A stretch of 64,000 bases of DNA from Sindora glabra (taxonomy: Eukaryota; Streptophyta; Magnoliopsida; Fabales; Fabaceae), in contig CM035228.1 of the NCBI GenBank assembly GCA_020226215.1, positions 2,781,901 through 2,845,900 on the forward strand, given 5' to 3'. The translations under genes and the position numbers were made by a program. The notes beneath the pieces are model-generated. The model was not told where the DNA came from. It was given only the letters and a program-made list of their open reading frames with translations, and did no database searches. This document shows, piece after piece, positions 10,736-23,329 of this stretch. Numbering within the stretch: the stretch's first letter is position 1; each line of letters opens with the position of its first letter.

Positions 10736-13444
10736 TGTTATAAGTCTAACTCAATTGTGATCGATATAAAATCCACTTTTTTTATTTTCACTAACTTATT
10801 TTTAATTATTTAGCTTGATCCTAGTTCAACGAGAACACTATATATATAAGAAAAAATGATATTTTGGAAAGAGAATAATCATTAAAGATCATTAAGGCTT
10901 CTATAAAAATGAGAATGTTAAGTATGTTTATAATCATCCTAAAATAAGAATAAGTCAACCTAACTAACTCATGAGAAATCGGTTCAAATATTTTTTTACC
11001 TAAATCTATGATAAAATGAGGCCCAAAATATGTTATAGCTCCGTTTCGTGCAATAAATAAGTTAATTTATAGTTTATTGACTTGGTTAATACGCTATAAG
11101 CTAACTTTTAGAAGTGTTACTCGCACTAACTTATAACCTATCCCAAGTATCTTATAAGTTCTAAGTATCCCAAGTATCTTTCCAAATCTATCCTTATTTT
11201 TTTTTAATTTACAACTTATATCTTTTATAATATAAATTTAAGTAATTTTTAAAAAATATATTTAATTATATTTTAAGTAATTATAATTTTATAATAAATA
11301 ATAAAATAAAAATTATATAAGTAAATAAATATATAAGTTTATAAAATATAACTAATTATATATTAGAAATTATATTTTTATTTTAAATTTTTTAATTACA
11401 TTAAAATAATTTAATTTTTAGATAAATATAAATTATTTTAATTATATATATTTTTATTAATATGTCCTTTTATATCATTTTACAATTTCAGTTAGTTCAA
11501 CAGCTAATTTTATGAAACTCTTTAGTTAACTTATTAACTATCAGTTATCAGTTATAAACTATCAGCTATCAGCTAACTTATCAATTAGTTGCACGAAACG
11601 GAGCCTATATACAAGAATCTGTTCTACTTACAATGAATTCTCATGAAATCTAACTCTAAAGAGAAGGTGGAAGCTGAGGCGGAGACTAAGGTTAAAGTTC
11701 AACCTAAGAATTTATAAAATAAATTATAAAGGAGTTAGCCCGAGGCTCAGTAAGTGAATAATCTAAAATAATAACAATAATTCATAATAATTTACCTATC
11801 AGACTATCCTCCATTAACATTCCACATCACATTTAAGCATATTAGTAATCAGTAATCAATAATCAATAACAATATAGTCCATGCATAATCATTCCATTCT
11901 TAATGTATCACATAAGAATACTCATAATTAATTATATAAATAATACGATAAGTTCATTACAACACACCTTATATCATTACCCAAGTCACATACCTATTTT
12001 ATAATCATCATAAACCACTCTATTTTAATGCTTAAAGACCAAACATTCCATGTTGGATCATTATAAATCATGAAAACATAAAATAAATTGGTTATAGATT
12101 ACCATATAGTCACTATGATTGTAACATTTGAGTTATACTTTACAAATACCTTAAAAATTATAAAGATATTATTCATGAAACTTATTTTATATGAAAAGGA
12201 CTCCAATCATCTTTTTATAAATAGGTCATTTACCTAATTTGGTTAAGATTTGAATAGGTTATGTCTTTTTGAAGAAAGGCACAAAATGTTCATTTTTTAA
12301 AATTTTAAATTTTTAACTATATCCACTATTTTATTGATATCTTAAAATATATGTTATATATTAAGTTAAAACTAATTTCATATGAAAGTAGACCTAATTA
12401 CCTTTAAAATGATAGATAATTCATTTAAAATGAACATAAGATGAAAGAGTTATGTCCTTTCCAAATTGACATAAAATTTTAGGCTTTATGAATTAATTAA
12501 CTAATCAATTCACCCATTCCGATTTCACCTTTGGATCCTTGGAATTGATTGGTCTCTCAATTCTGAAGCCCAATTTTACCTTTGGACTTTTAAGATTAAT
12601 TGACCAATGGATTCATACATAAAAGTATCATTTTTTTACGAAAATTTCATTATTCATTTGATCCTAAATGCCTTCTAAACATATGTTTACATACTAAACC
12701 TTAATACAATCATCATTATACCTATTTAACGTCTCATATCACTTCTTCCTATTATTTATTACTTTCATCACATCAAATCAAACATGATTCAAGCAAAATC
12801 ACAAAATAACCTATATTTCATTAATATCATCATATACATATAAAATTCATAAATTTAGTTAGATTATCCACTCATTTTATATGGAAAAGGATACTAGAAA
12901 GTTAGTTTGAAGATCACTCCAATCACATCAAAATTCATGGTTTCTAGAGTTAGAACTTACAATACCTAATAAAATTAAATAAACTTTAAATTTTTTCACC
13001 AGTTAAGAAGAAATAGGAATGATTCTTAATAAAAATATTGTTTTCACCTTGAATAAATAAATAATTCAAAAAGGATCAAAGTTTTCTTTGCTTGATTGAG
13101 GGGTGGTGGAGAGTTTGTACAGAGAAAGTTAAGAAATGCAGAAAATGACGAAGATTAGGGCTTAAGGGCTTAAATGGGGAAAATAGGGCCCTAGCAACAT
13201 TTTTGAAAAATTGCTCGCATCCTTATTTATATCAATACAAAACTTTATATTTTAAAATTCCAATAAGTTTTTCCATATAAATTTTTTTACTAAATTTATA
13301 TTCTTATATTTTAATTTAATTAACTTAATTTTACTCCATACTTCTCACATAAGATTCTTAACTCAATCAAAATTATTAATTACCTTAACTATTCTTTCTC
13401 ATAAAGTAATTCCTAATTTATTAATAATTAAATAGGGTATAACA
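10736..13444 (-). mobile_element. LTR-like element copy B (inverted, carries a nested MITE)
   Basis: On the minus strand it begins TGTTATACCC at 13444 and ends TTATAACA at 10736. It is flanked by GTACT (10731-10735) and GTACC (13445-13449), a 5-bp target duplication with one change. It aligns with copy A from end to end. Shared blocks include the splice-donor-like segment (GAGTGGATAATCTAAC on the minus strand, about 12859-12875) and TGAGTTAGTTAG close to the 3' end. Removing the MITE at 11038-11604 leaves about 2.14 kb. No coding frame remains. Confidence 0.72.
11038..11604. mobile_element. MITE nested in LTR-like copy B, hAT-like
   Basis: It has perfect 16-base terminal inverted repeats, GCTCCGTTTCGTGCAA at the left (11038-11053) and its reverse complement at the right (11589-11604). 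Length is 567 bp, and it is AT-rich without an open frame. Subterminal copies of a TTATCAGCTATCAG-like motif are typical of hAT-derived MITEs in plants. The related LTR-like copy A lacks this block at the matching place (about 7850), which shows insertion after the two copies separated. Both flanks are TATA-rich, so the exact target duplication cannot be resolved. Confidence 0.82.
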
Positions 13445-13983
13445 GTACCAGTCACCTTTGGATTTCTCATAGCATTACAGTTATCATAATATATCATTCT
13501 TTGCAGATAATTTCTCTAAATTAAATGTTCAAAAGTTATGTGACATGTAGAAAATAGTAACCTCTAAAGAAGGAGGAAGATTACATAAAAAAAGACCTTC
13601 TTGTATAGTATAAAATAAATTGCTTAAATTTTTAGAATCTCTTAAAAATAAAAAACTAAAAGATAAACCAATTTTAATAGTATATTCTATTTTTTTTTGT
13701 TATTAACTCTTCAACTTTGGATGTTAAGTTGCAACTGATGCCATGAAGAACATTATCAAATTCAAAAAATTGCAAAGTTTCCATCAGTAAAGTATATGCA
13801 TCAAACTCCTACTCTTTACATTCATTTAAAATTGTTTCAAGTATCTTTCTCTCTTGCAAAGATATTTTAACTAGCTTTAACTAAGAAACTTATGTTTATA
13901 ATAAGAAGGATAACATTTTAATAATTGAAGTGGACCAACTCCTAGTTTTAATTAAAATAAAATAAGTATAAGAAATAAAGAAC

Positions 13984-14166
13984 TTACAAATATTTAACTT
14001 TTTGTAAAAAACCTGAAGTAGAAATAGTAGTAGCAAAATATAGTTTTGAGCTCTTTAACCAAACATTAGCCTCTAATGGTGCATCTTTAACATTATTAAA
14101 AGAAAGGAGGATCACAAATATGTGTTTTAAAGCCTTACAAAACCAATCAAATAAGGAAATAACCAT
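13984..14166 (-). pseudogene. Possible second RPA-like fragment
   Basis: An open stretch on the minus strand contains VILLSFNNVKDAPLEANVWL and then KSSKLYF. It shares the VILLS.N core with a stretch of the RPA-like pseudogene near 18.0 kb and fits loosely an internal OB-fold segment of plant RPA70-like proteins. It ends at a plausible splice donor near 13985. No other exon of this copy was recognised. It is probably a remnant of an older Helitron-type element, but the match is short. Confidence 0.3.
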
Positions 14167-14707
14167 AAGTTAAAATAGGCTTCTTAAACTTAGTAAATTA
14201 TAAAATGGCAATACAAACTATCCTCAAACCTTATCATATCCTTAAACTTAGATATAAGAGCCTTATGTGAAAGAATCTTTCTAACTCTTTCCTCCTAAGA
14301 CATTATAGCGGAATAAACTCTAAATAAATTGACAAGTAATTTCTCCCCTATTTTATAACCTAAAAATTAATGGCAAAAATATATATTTACAAAAAATTAA
14401 AGCCTCAAAATATGTTAAATATAAGATGAAACAAAGCAAATTACATTCTAGCATCCTTTATAAGTTATTGACTAGACTTGAAAGAAGTCTTGAAATCATG
14501 CACTTAGATTAATTCATAAAATTCCAATTAGTTTTGAATAGTAAAGGAATTATCCAATAAGTAATATGATTAACTTAATTAAGAATTGTAGTAATATATT
14601 AGATACCAGATATGCAAATATCAAAATTATATGCTGGTGATATTCGAAAAATAAATAATATAATGTTATATTAAGGAAGAAAGGAAAGGAAGGAATATCT
14701 TACCATA

Positions 14708-15062
14708 GATAAAAAACTATTCCTGTTGCACTTAAAAATCCCAATTCTACATTTAACTTAAACAAAAGCACATGATTAATCCTATTGAGGATGCTATCTT
14801 TGATAATTAGATAAAAAACTATTCTTGTTACACTTAAAAATTAACTCAAACCAATGCGTATAATTAAACTTGTCAAGGATGCCATCTTTAACTTACCTCA
14901 CATATTTAAATATGAAGTGATAAGTATTATATTATAATTAACAATTAGAAAACTCAATTCATTTGAAGCAAATATGTTGAAAGGATTATAAATTATGAAA
15001 AAAAAAACTAAAATCTAAATATAGCAATTTATATTTAAAAAATAAATGCTATGACTCCATTG
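14708..15062. repeat. Dispersed repeat, copy 1 (partner at 27.0 kb)
   Basis: The segment is clearly related, in direct orientation, to 27027-27305. Shared strings include ACCTCA.....TTTAAATA, ATAAATTATGAAAAA and TGACTCCA. Within this copy the first roughly 100 bases (from 14708) are themselves duplicated (from 14810), each starting GATAAAAAACTATTC. The identity of the element is unknown. Confidence 0.6.
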
Positions 15063-15100
15063 TCCTAATCACCAAATGCATGCAAAATATATCACTTATC

Positions 15101-15265
15101 AATAAGCTTCGTGGGTTAACATTTTGCTCAGTTCATGAGCTACCGATATGACCTTAATAAGCTAGATGGGTTAACTTTTTGCTTAGCTTATGAAAGAGTT
15201 ACTTGTATAAACAATGCCAATAAGCTAGGTAGTATAACTTTTTACTTATCTTATATCACCTTTCC
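15101..15265 (+). repeat. Three degenerate tandem units of 55-63 bp
   Basis: The units begin AATAAGCT at 15101, 15156 and 15219. Each continues with a version of GGGTTAACTTTTTGCTTAGC. Divergence between units is high, so the array is old. Confidence 0.6.
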
Positions 15266-15633
15266 TTTGTTAATGTTGCTTATAGATTTAGTAATTTAGC
15301 ATTGGATTTGACTTAAGTCTATAATATTTATAAAATAAATAATTAAATAAAGTGAAAATGAAGGTCATATCAAATAACTAAAGGCTTTAAAAAATTTGAA
15401 GGCCCAAAATAAAGACCCATCTTCTTCCATAAATAAGCTATATATAATTCAAAATTTTGGATCATGGTTACAAAAAGTGACACTAAAATTATTAGTTCAA
15501 GTATTAATAATATAGGTTGTCATCACAAAAGAAATTACCAATAATATATGTCGTAAGCCATCTTAAGAGTTTATTAACATATCAAATTCATCAAATGAAG
15601 TGGATCCAAAGCTTGAACTACTTATAATGTTAA

Positions 15634-18600
15634 CTAGATTATAGCTTGTGCAATGCACGGGCAACGATTGTATTTATAAACTTTTTATTTCATATTATCA
15701 TAACAATAAATATATATATGTGGAAAAAAGTTTATAATATGATGCAATTTATGAAAAAAAAAGGTTTAACATTATACTTACATTAAATCATATATTCTAT
15801 AATACTTCTTTAAATACAATATTTGTGGTTAACTTTAAATTGTTATTCTTTTTGTTATCTATCAAGATTTTAAGTCCTTCTCTACCAAACACAGCCTTAC
15901 AATCTAATCTAACTTTTTATAAAGTATGTGGTCATATTTAAAAATTTAGAAAGTTTTTAAATTATTATGTCTTTTATGTAATAGCTTAGTGCTAAAATTA
16001 CCCACAATTATCTTAAAATAAGACTATTATAACACTACTTTGAAAGGCAAATCTCTAACATTATATAGAGAAATATTATTATAAAAAAATTAGACTGCAA
16101 CATAAAGTAGTGGTTATAAGTTAGTATTGTTAATTTGATATAAATACACAAACATTTTTCTTCCTTAATTTTTAAAAAGATAGCAATTATTAAGATGCTT
16201 TCATAAGTTTTTACAAATAGAACTTTAGCCTCCCAGTTTCTTTAAAGTAATTCTCTTATAAATGAATCACCCTTCTACTTTTGAGATTATGACGACTTTG
16301 TCACCAAATGGGATAAAGTGCAAGATAGCTTAAATAAAGACACAACACTTAAATTATTTTGTTAAGTTCTAATTACACCCATGCAAACATGAATGATAGT
16401 ATAATTTTAGTTCTAATAGATAACATACAAATAAGTAAAAGCAGTTCACATAGAATATGATATAATCTACCATAGTTTATCTATTAAAACTATAATCTCT
16501 TATTATGAACTAAGTAAAAGAATCAATAAAAAAAATCAAAGACTATATCACAATAAAGATAATGGGCTTAAGAATATAAAATTGAAAACTCTTGTGATTA
16601 AAGACAAATAGTTCAATAATCTACTTAAAAAAGCTCAGATACAGAATAACAGCAACATTTATAGAGTTGTCCATTAAATAGTAACAAATATCTCCTTTTA
16701 TTATGAATAGGATTAATTAAGATCATGAGTTCCTTAGAGGTGTCCATTAAAGTAGATAGCATAAACACGCTAATTTAGTATCCTGAAATCAAAGGGTCAC
16801 ACCTTCAACAACCTACAAATTGGCTAATAAACAAATAAAATCAATATCTTTGATGGCAGTTTAGAATGTAGAGTGTCCATAAATACAATAGTGTGTCATA
16901 ATCAATTTTAAAACATAGTAAAAAACATAAAATTAAATAGTCATCTCATTAATGAGAGAAAAATCTCAAGATATTGTTTCATTTTGTTGAACATTTATAG
17001 GTTTAAGATTAGAAGCCTACAAACAAAATTAATACTAGTAAAGATAGTTAAAACTAAATTGTGTTACAAATGAATATTATAATTATTAAAGTAAGGAGTA
17101 ACTTTACCTTATTAGAAGAAGTCTTTTCTAGTGACATAGATTCATAAGATAAAGCACCTATTTGAAAAACATTGTAACTATCCCAAACGTGATCAATGTT
17201 AAGAGGGGAGACATAAACATTAAATGAGAACCATTTGTCAAGTAGAGCATGCTTAATCTCTAAAGGGAAAGAATATGACCCAAATTCTTATAATAATTAA
17301 ACCACAAATAATTAGTAAATAACCAATACACCACCTAGTAAAATTCCAATTAATACAAGCAATAAATTTCCTAAATTTACCTTAGAAATATAATCTTTTG
17401 ATTCCTTTGCATTAATTTCAATCAATTTCTTAATATTGCAATCGAAAACCATGACATGAGCAATGTTATCATGATTAGCAACAGTGACATGGATAAAATA
17501 CCTAAAATAAAAATAAAAAACAATTACTTTATGCATTATAACAATGAAAATATAAGGAAAAAAAGAGTTTTTAACTTCAAAAGTACTATCTTACCTGGGA
17601 ACAAAAAAACCTACACTTCTATTACATTGGTAACAATAAAATTCCCCACTATAATGCATAATTATTCTCCTGCACTTAGCACAACCTTCGTAATACCAAG
17701 ATTTATTTGTTAAAACCTTAATAACTTTAGCAAGTGTTACATAGAGACGGGGCTACAAAATAAATATAGAAATAAAATTTGTACTCAAGAATACAAATTA
17801 TAAATTCTAAAGAGACATAACTGAGTAAAAATTCAAACACACCATTTTAGTTGTAAAGATTTCAATAAGAGTTTTAGGGCAAAAGTGATAGTTTAGATGG
17901 ATATCAATAGGGTGACCAACTACTATCTTAGGAGAATACACGAAAAGCCTTAAAAAAACCATAAAGGAATAGCTATAGTTGAATTTAATGATAATAAAAT
18001 CACAAGCTTCCAAAAATAATCTATTCACTGATTTTGTAACTTATCCACAAATCTTGTAGAAGGATTAACAATAACTCTAGAAATTAGTCCAGCTTAGGGA
18101 AGATGGAGACATGCTAAAATAAATTATCATACACATTAAGAGGAACTGATTATAAGATCGCTGTAATTAAATCAAAGGAGAGGTCATAAGCAGTCTATAA
18201 CTTATATCTAATAACTTTAATGTGAGTAAGTTGAAAATTCATCCAAGTTTGATTATCACTATTATACTTCATATGATTTAGCACCATGTTAGCTTGGAAA
18301 TTTGAAAGCACACACTTTAGAGAAGAACCACTGCAAGATTAAAACATTTCATATTAAACAATAAAAAGGAGTAAATACTATTAATATTGGAAGTTAATAA
18401 TGAAATAGTACTCACAATATAACTACCAAAAGGACTTCAATGTAGTGAACAAATCTTTCACTCATAATCATATCTTGCAATAATGATACATGCTGAATTT
18501 GTCCAATCACGTCTTTCAAAATTTAAAATAGAAATTAGTGAAAATAACTATATTATTTGTGATAAAGTTAGTCAATAAAGATTCCATAAAGATAAAAATA

Positions 18601-19303
18601 TACCAAGTAAGAAATTCATGGGAACATGCATGTGAATAATGTTAGCAAAAGGAATACAATGGAAACTATTATAGGGAATCCCACTATCAAAGCTTGATAA
18701 CTTAGTATGTGATGTAAAGATAATACGAAAAGGATGATGAGTAGCTCTCAATTCCTCATTATTGTCGGTCACTTCAAACTCTTCAATTCGATAACAGCCC
18801 TTTTCAATAATATTACCTTCAAAATAATGAATCAAGTAGCTACCAATGGTTGCTTGAAGAGTGTTAACATACATAGAAATCATAAAACATTACTTATTAC
18901 TTTTATATACATATATATAAAGTACTAAGAAAAGACTTATAAAAAATGCATAGGAAAGGACCTTTCGATCCATAAATATTGCTTCAATCTTATGCAATAT
19001 ATTCTTCGAACAAGGCCTCATCATAATCCAAACCTTTATAGCTCAACTAACAATATTCCAATTGGTTCGAGATTTGTTAATACTTAAGAAATAATTTAAT
19101 GACCGATCCATTGCATAATCTAATTCAAGAAAAACATCAATAGGAGATAATAACTATTTTTTCATAATAAAATTATACTTTGCAACTTAGTACACATAAA
19201 AATTCAATAAACATAATAAAAGAAGCACATATGAAAAATAAAATTACACAAAAGCATGACATATATATAAAATATATAAATTCTACAAGGCTTTTAGTAT
19301 AGA
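15634..19303 (-). mobile_element. Helitron-type element carrying an RPA-like gene
   Basis: On the minus strand the unit starts TCTATACTAAAAG at 19303, preceded by A at 19304. It ends with a short GC-rich motif (GCCCGTGCATTGCAC) followed about 10 bases later by CTAG at 15637-15634, with T as the next base. A|TC...CTRR|T ends, a GC-rich hairpin close to the 3' end and no target duplication are the hallmarks of plant Helitrons. The hairpin is degraded here. The interior holds a broken gene related to replication protein A, a passenger often found in plant Helitrons. No Rep/helicase frame is visible, so the element is non-autonomous or decayed. The 5' end could instead be the similar terminus at 26007. 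Confidence 0.6.
17108..19111 (-). pseudogene. Broken RPA70-like single-strand DNA-binding gene (Helitron-borne)
   Basis: Exon-like blocks on the minus strand follow the order of plant replication protein A large-subunit-like proteins. An N-terminal OB-fold start lies at about 18958-19111 (SRTNWNIV, then an in-frame TGA where Arg is expected, then AIKVW). About 18620-18860 reads GCYRIEEFEV, ATHHPFRI. About 18426-18511 reads DVIGQIQH. A zinc-ribbon block at 17595-17715 has CAKC and CYQC. It joins in phase to 17381-17501 (YFIHVTVANHDNIAHVMVFD), the C-terminal OB fold. A further block at about 17108-17258 ends in a splice donor. Intact versions bind single-stranded DNA. The premature stop and other lesions mark this copy as dead. 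Family recognition is by eye. Confidence 0.6.
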
Positions 19304-20479
19304 TTAGATAAGTTAGAAATAGAAATACAATAAAATAATTAGATGTGGAAGGAAAAAGAATCATACAATTAGTTAAAAAATAGTTAGTATAATAAAGAAT
19401 TTTCTTAATACTAACTGTAATTATAATTCAGACTAGATTAACAAAAAAAAAGATGGTAGAAACTAAAAATCCTAAAATAAAAATTAGAATACAAAAATCT
19501 AAGAAAGAAAAATATAAGTTATAAACATTCTAATAGGAAAAAAAAGAGAACAAAATGATCATAAACATTTAAAAACATTCATACCGCTAATAAGATCAAC
19601 ATTGATACTAACCTGAGATATATGTTGGATTTAGGTCAAGTTTGAATAGAAAAACCTTTAAAACTCTTTAAACTTAGAAAACAAAACCAAAGTGAATGAG
19701 TTAGAGATATATGCTATAAAACCAAACTAAAACCTGAGTTATAAGTAATATCGAAAAAATTTGAAAAAGTTAACAATATAATTTCTTTTTCTACAAAGTT
19801 TTGACTAATGAAGCCTTGAGTTCTTTAGACAAAAACCAAAGAAATGAGAGGATGCATAAACCAAATGCATCAAATAATAAAAAAATAATATATAAAGATT
19901 ACCAAAAAAAAATTAAGAATATATATCAAGATGCAAGAAAAGATTTCAAAAGCATTACTTATCTTTAGAAAAGAACACAACAGAAAAATAAAAGAAAAGA
20001 CATAGCACCACAAATAACATAGCAAAAAAGATTTCTTAGTATCTGGTATAGTAACTATAATAGATAGCACAATAAGCTCATGCTCATCATAAAGAAGAAA
20101 AGTAATTCCAGTAAGTTTATCTATAAGTCAACTTTGAAACATGTAACGTAGAGCATTTTAATTCTCTCTAATTTACATAAGATAAAAGTAAAGCATAAAT
20201 AAGAAAAAGCATTATTACAGAAAAATCATGGAGTAAAAGGAGGGAAGGTGCAGAAATTCTATTACAAACAATATCCAAAATATATCAGCATTTAATTCAT
20301 ATAAAAAGAGTTATTATTAAAAAAGCAAAACTCTTTTATCTAGATGTAAAGTAAGTTTAGCAATGAAAACATGTAAAGCAAATACATAAAATTTTTATTG
20401 CAATAGAAATATCTTTCTTAAAATATGAAGTTATAACATAAGAAAACATAAAGTAACAAAATTAGCCTTTTAGTAGTGT

Positions 20480-23320
20480 ATACTTTTTTGAAAAATCAGC
20501 TTTTCAATAGTTTCACGCACATAATAACAAAAATCAGCCTTTCAAATAAATACTTATTTAAGAAATAAATATTCTATTTTATTATGGCATCCTTGGATCT
20601 GTCTGATTATTTTTTCAATAACTATATTAATTTTCATAATACTATTGTTTAAAAACTCATTTAAATAGTCATATGAGTACTTAAAATTTAAAAATAGTCA
20701 TATAAGTGTTTAATTCATATAGTGTTGCCCTATACAAAGTGAAAAGTATAAAATGATAGAGAAAATATATCTGAAAAGCTTCTATTGATTATTGAAAAGG
20801 GAAACATTGTGGTCAAAGAAAACAAACATACTAAAAAGTAATGATTCCAAGTACAACAAATTAGCACATCAATACAACATGTTTTATATTGGAGAAGTTA
20901 CAAGAAGAAGAAGTGAAAGAAAATAGAAGATATTGAGAAAATATACACAATATCTAAAAAAATAGAAAATAAACACAAGATGTAATGATAGACAAAGGTA
21001 AAATTATAGGATGAGACTAATCTTGGATGGGTGCTAGGTCTTGGGGAACTCGTAAGGAAAAGAAGTGAAATCTTTTACAATTGCATAAACAAGAAGTGAA
21101 AATTATAAGATATAAATAGATAACGTAGACATGTATCTAAAAAAGAAAAAAATTCAAAAAAGATAAAATATGACCTTAGAAAGATAAAGTGTATAAGATT
21201 TAAACAAATATTCTTAGAAAGATAAACAAAGCAAATTGAAAGTATTGCAAAAGTCAAAACACTTTGTAAAAGCAATAAATTCATAGTATCAGTTTATATA
21301 AGAAAGCAAAATACTCAAGGTTGCTTCCAAAAAATTGTCCTTTCAATAGCTTCCCACAAATAGTAACAAAATCTTCAAATATCTTCCAACTATATAAAAA
21401 AAAGTATACCAGAGATAAAGTATATAAGATATACTTGAAAGATACATATTTGTCCAAACAATCATGTTATCTATAGTATCTTAACTTGATGTATGCAACA
21501 CAAATAAGGAATTGACTATCACAAAAAACATAGATAAAGAATAAAGAATATACAACACAGATACATATCTTAAGAAGAAAATAGTAAAAAAAATGAAAAA
21601 AATAAAAAACATAACCTTGGAGAGAGTAATAACAAATCAGATTGAAAGTATTGTAAAAAATCAGAAAAGTTTATAAAGGTAACAAATTGGCAATATCAAT
21701 TAACATAACCTTTTAATAGTTTCACACATATAGTAACAAAATCTTCAAATATCTTCTAACAAAAAAAAAGAAAAAAAGTACATAAAAAAAAGATGAGGTG
21801 TATGAGATACTACTATAACTAAAGAAAAATCGGTCAAACAGTGAAGCAAGATGGTTAAAGAAAGGGTAAATAGATGAAAATGTTATTTCTAATATTCAAA
21901 AAGGGCTATTGAGTATTTTAAAATTTAGAGTATAGCACATATAAAAGTATAACAAATAAACTAAATAAATCAAGTAGGTACAAAACTACCTTCTAAAAAA
22001 ATAACCCAAAAATATTTGCAATTAAAATAGTTAACCAAATAAATATTTTCTCACACTAAAAAAAATATTCTTAAAAATATATTTTATCAAGTTTTCAATA
22101 AATAAACATTAAAAATTTGAAAATTTATAATATTTAATTAAGTTTAAAATGAAAAGATAGAAGGTCTTTTACTCATAGAATTCTCTAATTATCCAATGAC
22201 TACTACTAATAGTCATTATTAGTGTCATAGCAAAAGGATTAGCAAATGTAACATTCTATAAGAAACAACTTAACCAAACAATAAATTGGACTTTTGGCAC
22301 TTGACAAGAGAAGCATTTCATAATTAAACGTTGCAATAAGGTCTGTAGTTCTCTCTTTAACTCATGACCACTTATCTTAGTTAAGCTCCTAAGTAACAAA
22401 AGTTGTTTATTTCATTAGCTAAAAAATCACTTGGAGTAAAGCCAAGTATGGCTTGTCCTTTAGGAACACTTATGCAAAAGACTATTGTTTGAAATTTTTT
22501 TTTCAAATGCCCTTTTACAGAGCCTGATTATGGTGGAGATTAAGAGAATTAGTAAGACTTTCTTATAATTAAAGAAGTAAAAAGAGAAATAAAAGTTATA
22601 ATTATATAAAAATTATTGTCTTAATATATTTGTTAATGCCTAACTATTGTCATCTAGAAAAGAATTAATAAAATGCATATTTAATGTGAGAAATAAGGAA
22701 TGAATAATTTAGCCAAATTGTATGGTGATTGTAATAAGCCCACATCTGTCAAATGCATAAACCAGTTGACATTTCTTTTTTGATTGCAAAGTTGCATAAA
22801 AGTTAATTTGCAAGAATAAACCTATATATACATACATAAAAGGACAAACATTAAGTGATTGCATTTCAGATTTTAGTTTCAAAGGAAAAAACACCAGTTA
22901 AGCTGGATAGATATATGAAGAATGACTTAAGTCACCAATAAATTTAAACACACATCCATATATACATACATTTGTTTGAGAAATTAGTTTCTTTTATGAA
23001 AAATCTTTAGCAATCAATAAAAATGAGAAGTCAAATTTCACATGCAGCAATTACATATGATTTAAAAAATAAAAAAAAATACATTATCATTACTATAAAC
23101 TTCTAAATAGTAGTAGTAGAAAATACTGAATATGTAGTAGTGGAAAATACTGAAGCAAGATGGTCAAAGAAAAGGTAATAAATTAGCAATATCAATTAAT
23201 ATAAGAAAGGAAAACATTTAAAGCTACATCTGAAAAGTTAACCTTTCAACAGTTTTACATACATAGTAATAAAATTTTCAAATATCTTCTAACAAAAAAA
23301 AGAAAAAAAAGTGCACCAAA
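20480..23320. repeat. Dispersed repeat cluster, four related copies
   Basis: A unit built around CCTTTCAATAGTTTCACACA.ATAGTAACAAAATCTTCAAA recurs near 20490, 21330, 21715 and 23240. The two central copies share a longer block of roughly 400 bases. It includes GAAAGTATTG, ACATGTATCT/ACATATCTTA and TATGACCTTAGA/CATAACCTTGGA landmarks, giving a local period of about 400-430 bases. No coding potential is seen. It may be the subterminal repeat region of a larger element or an independent tandem array. Confidence 0.55.
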
Positions 23321-23329
23321 GAAAGATTA

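Noticed and set aside
17456..17713. 85-codon plus-strand frame
   Set aside because: Antisense to the RPA-like zinc-ribbon and OB-fold blocks, whose in-phase splice junction supports the minus strand.
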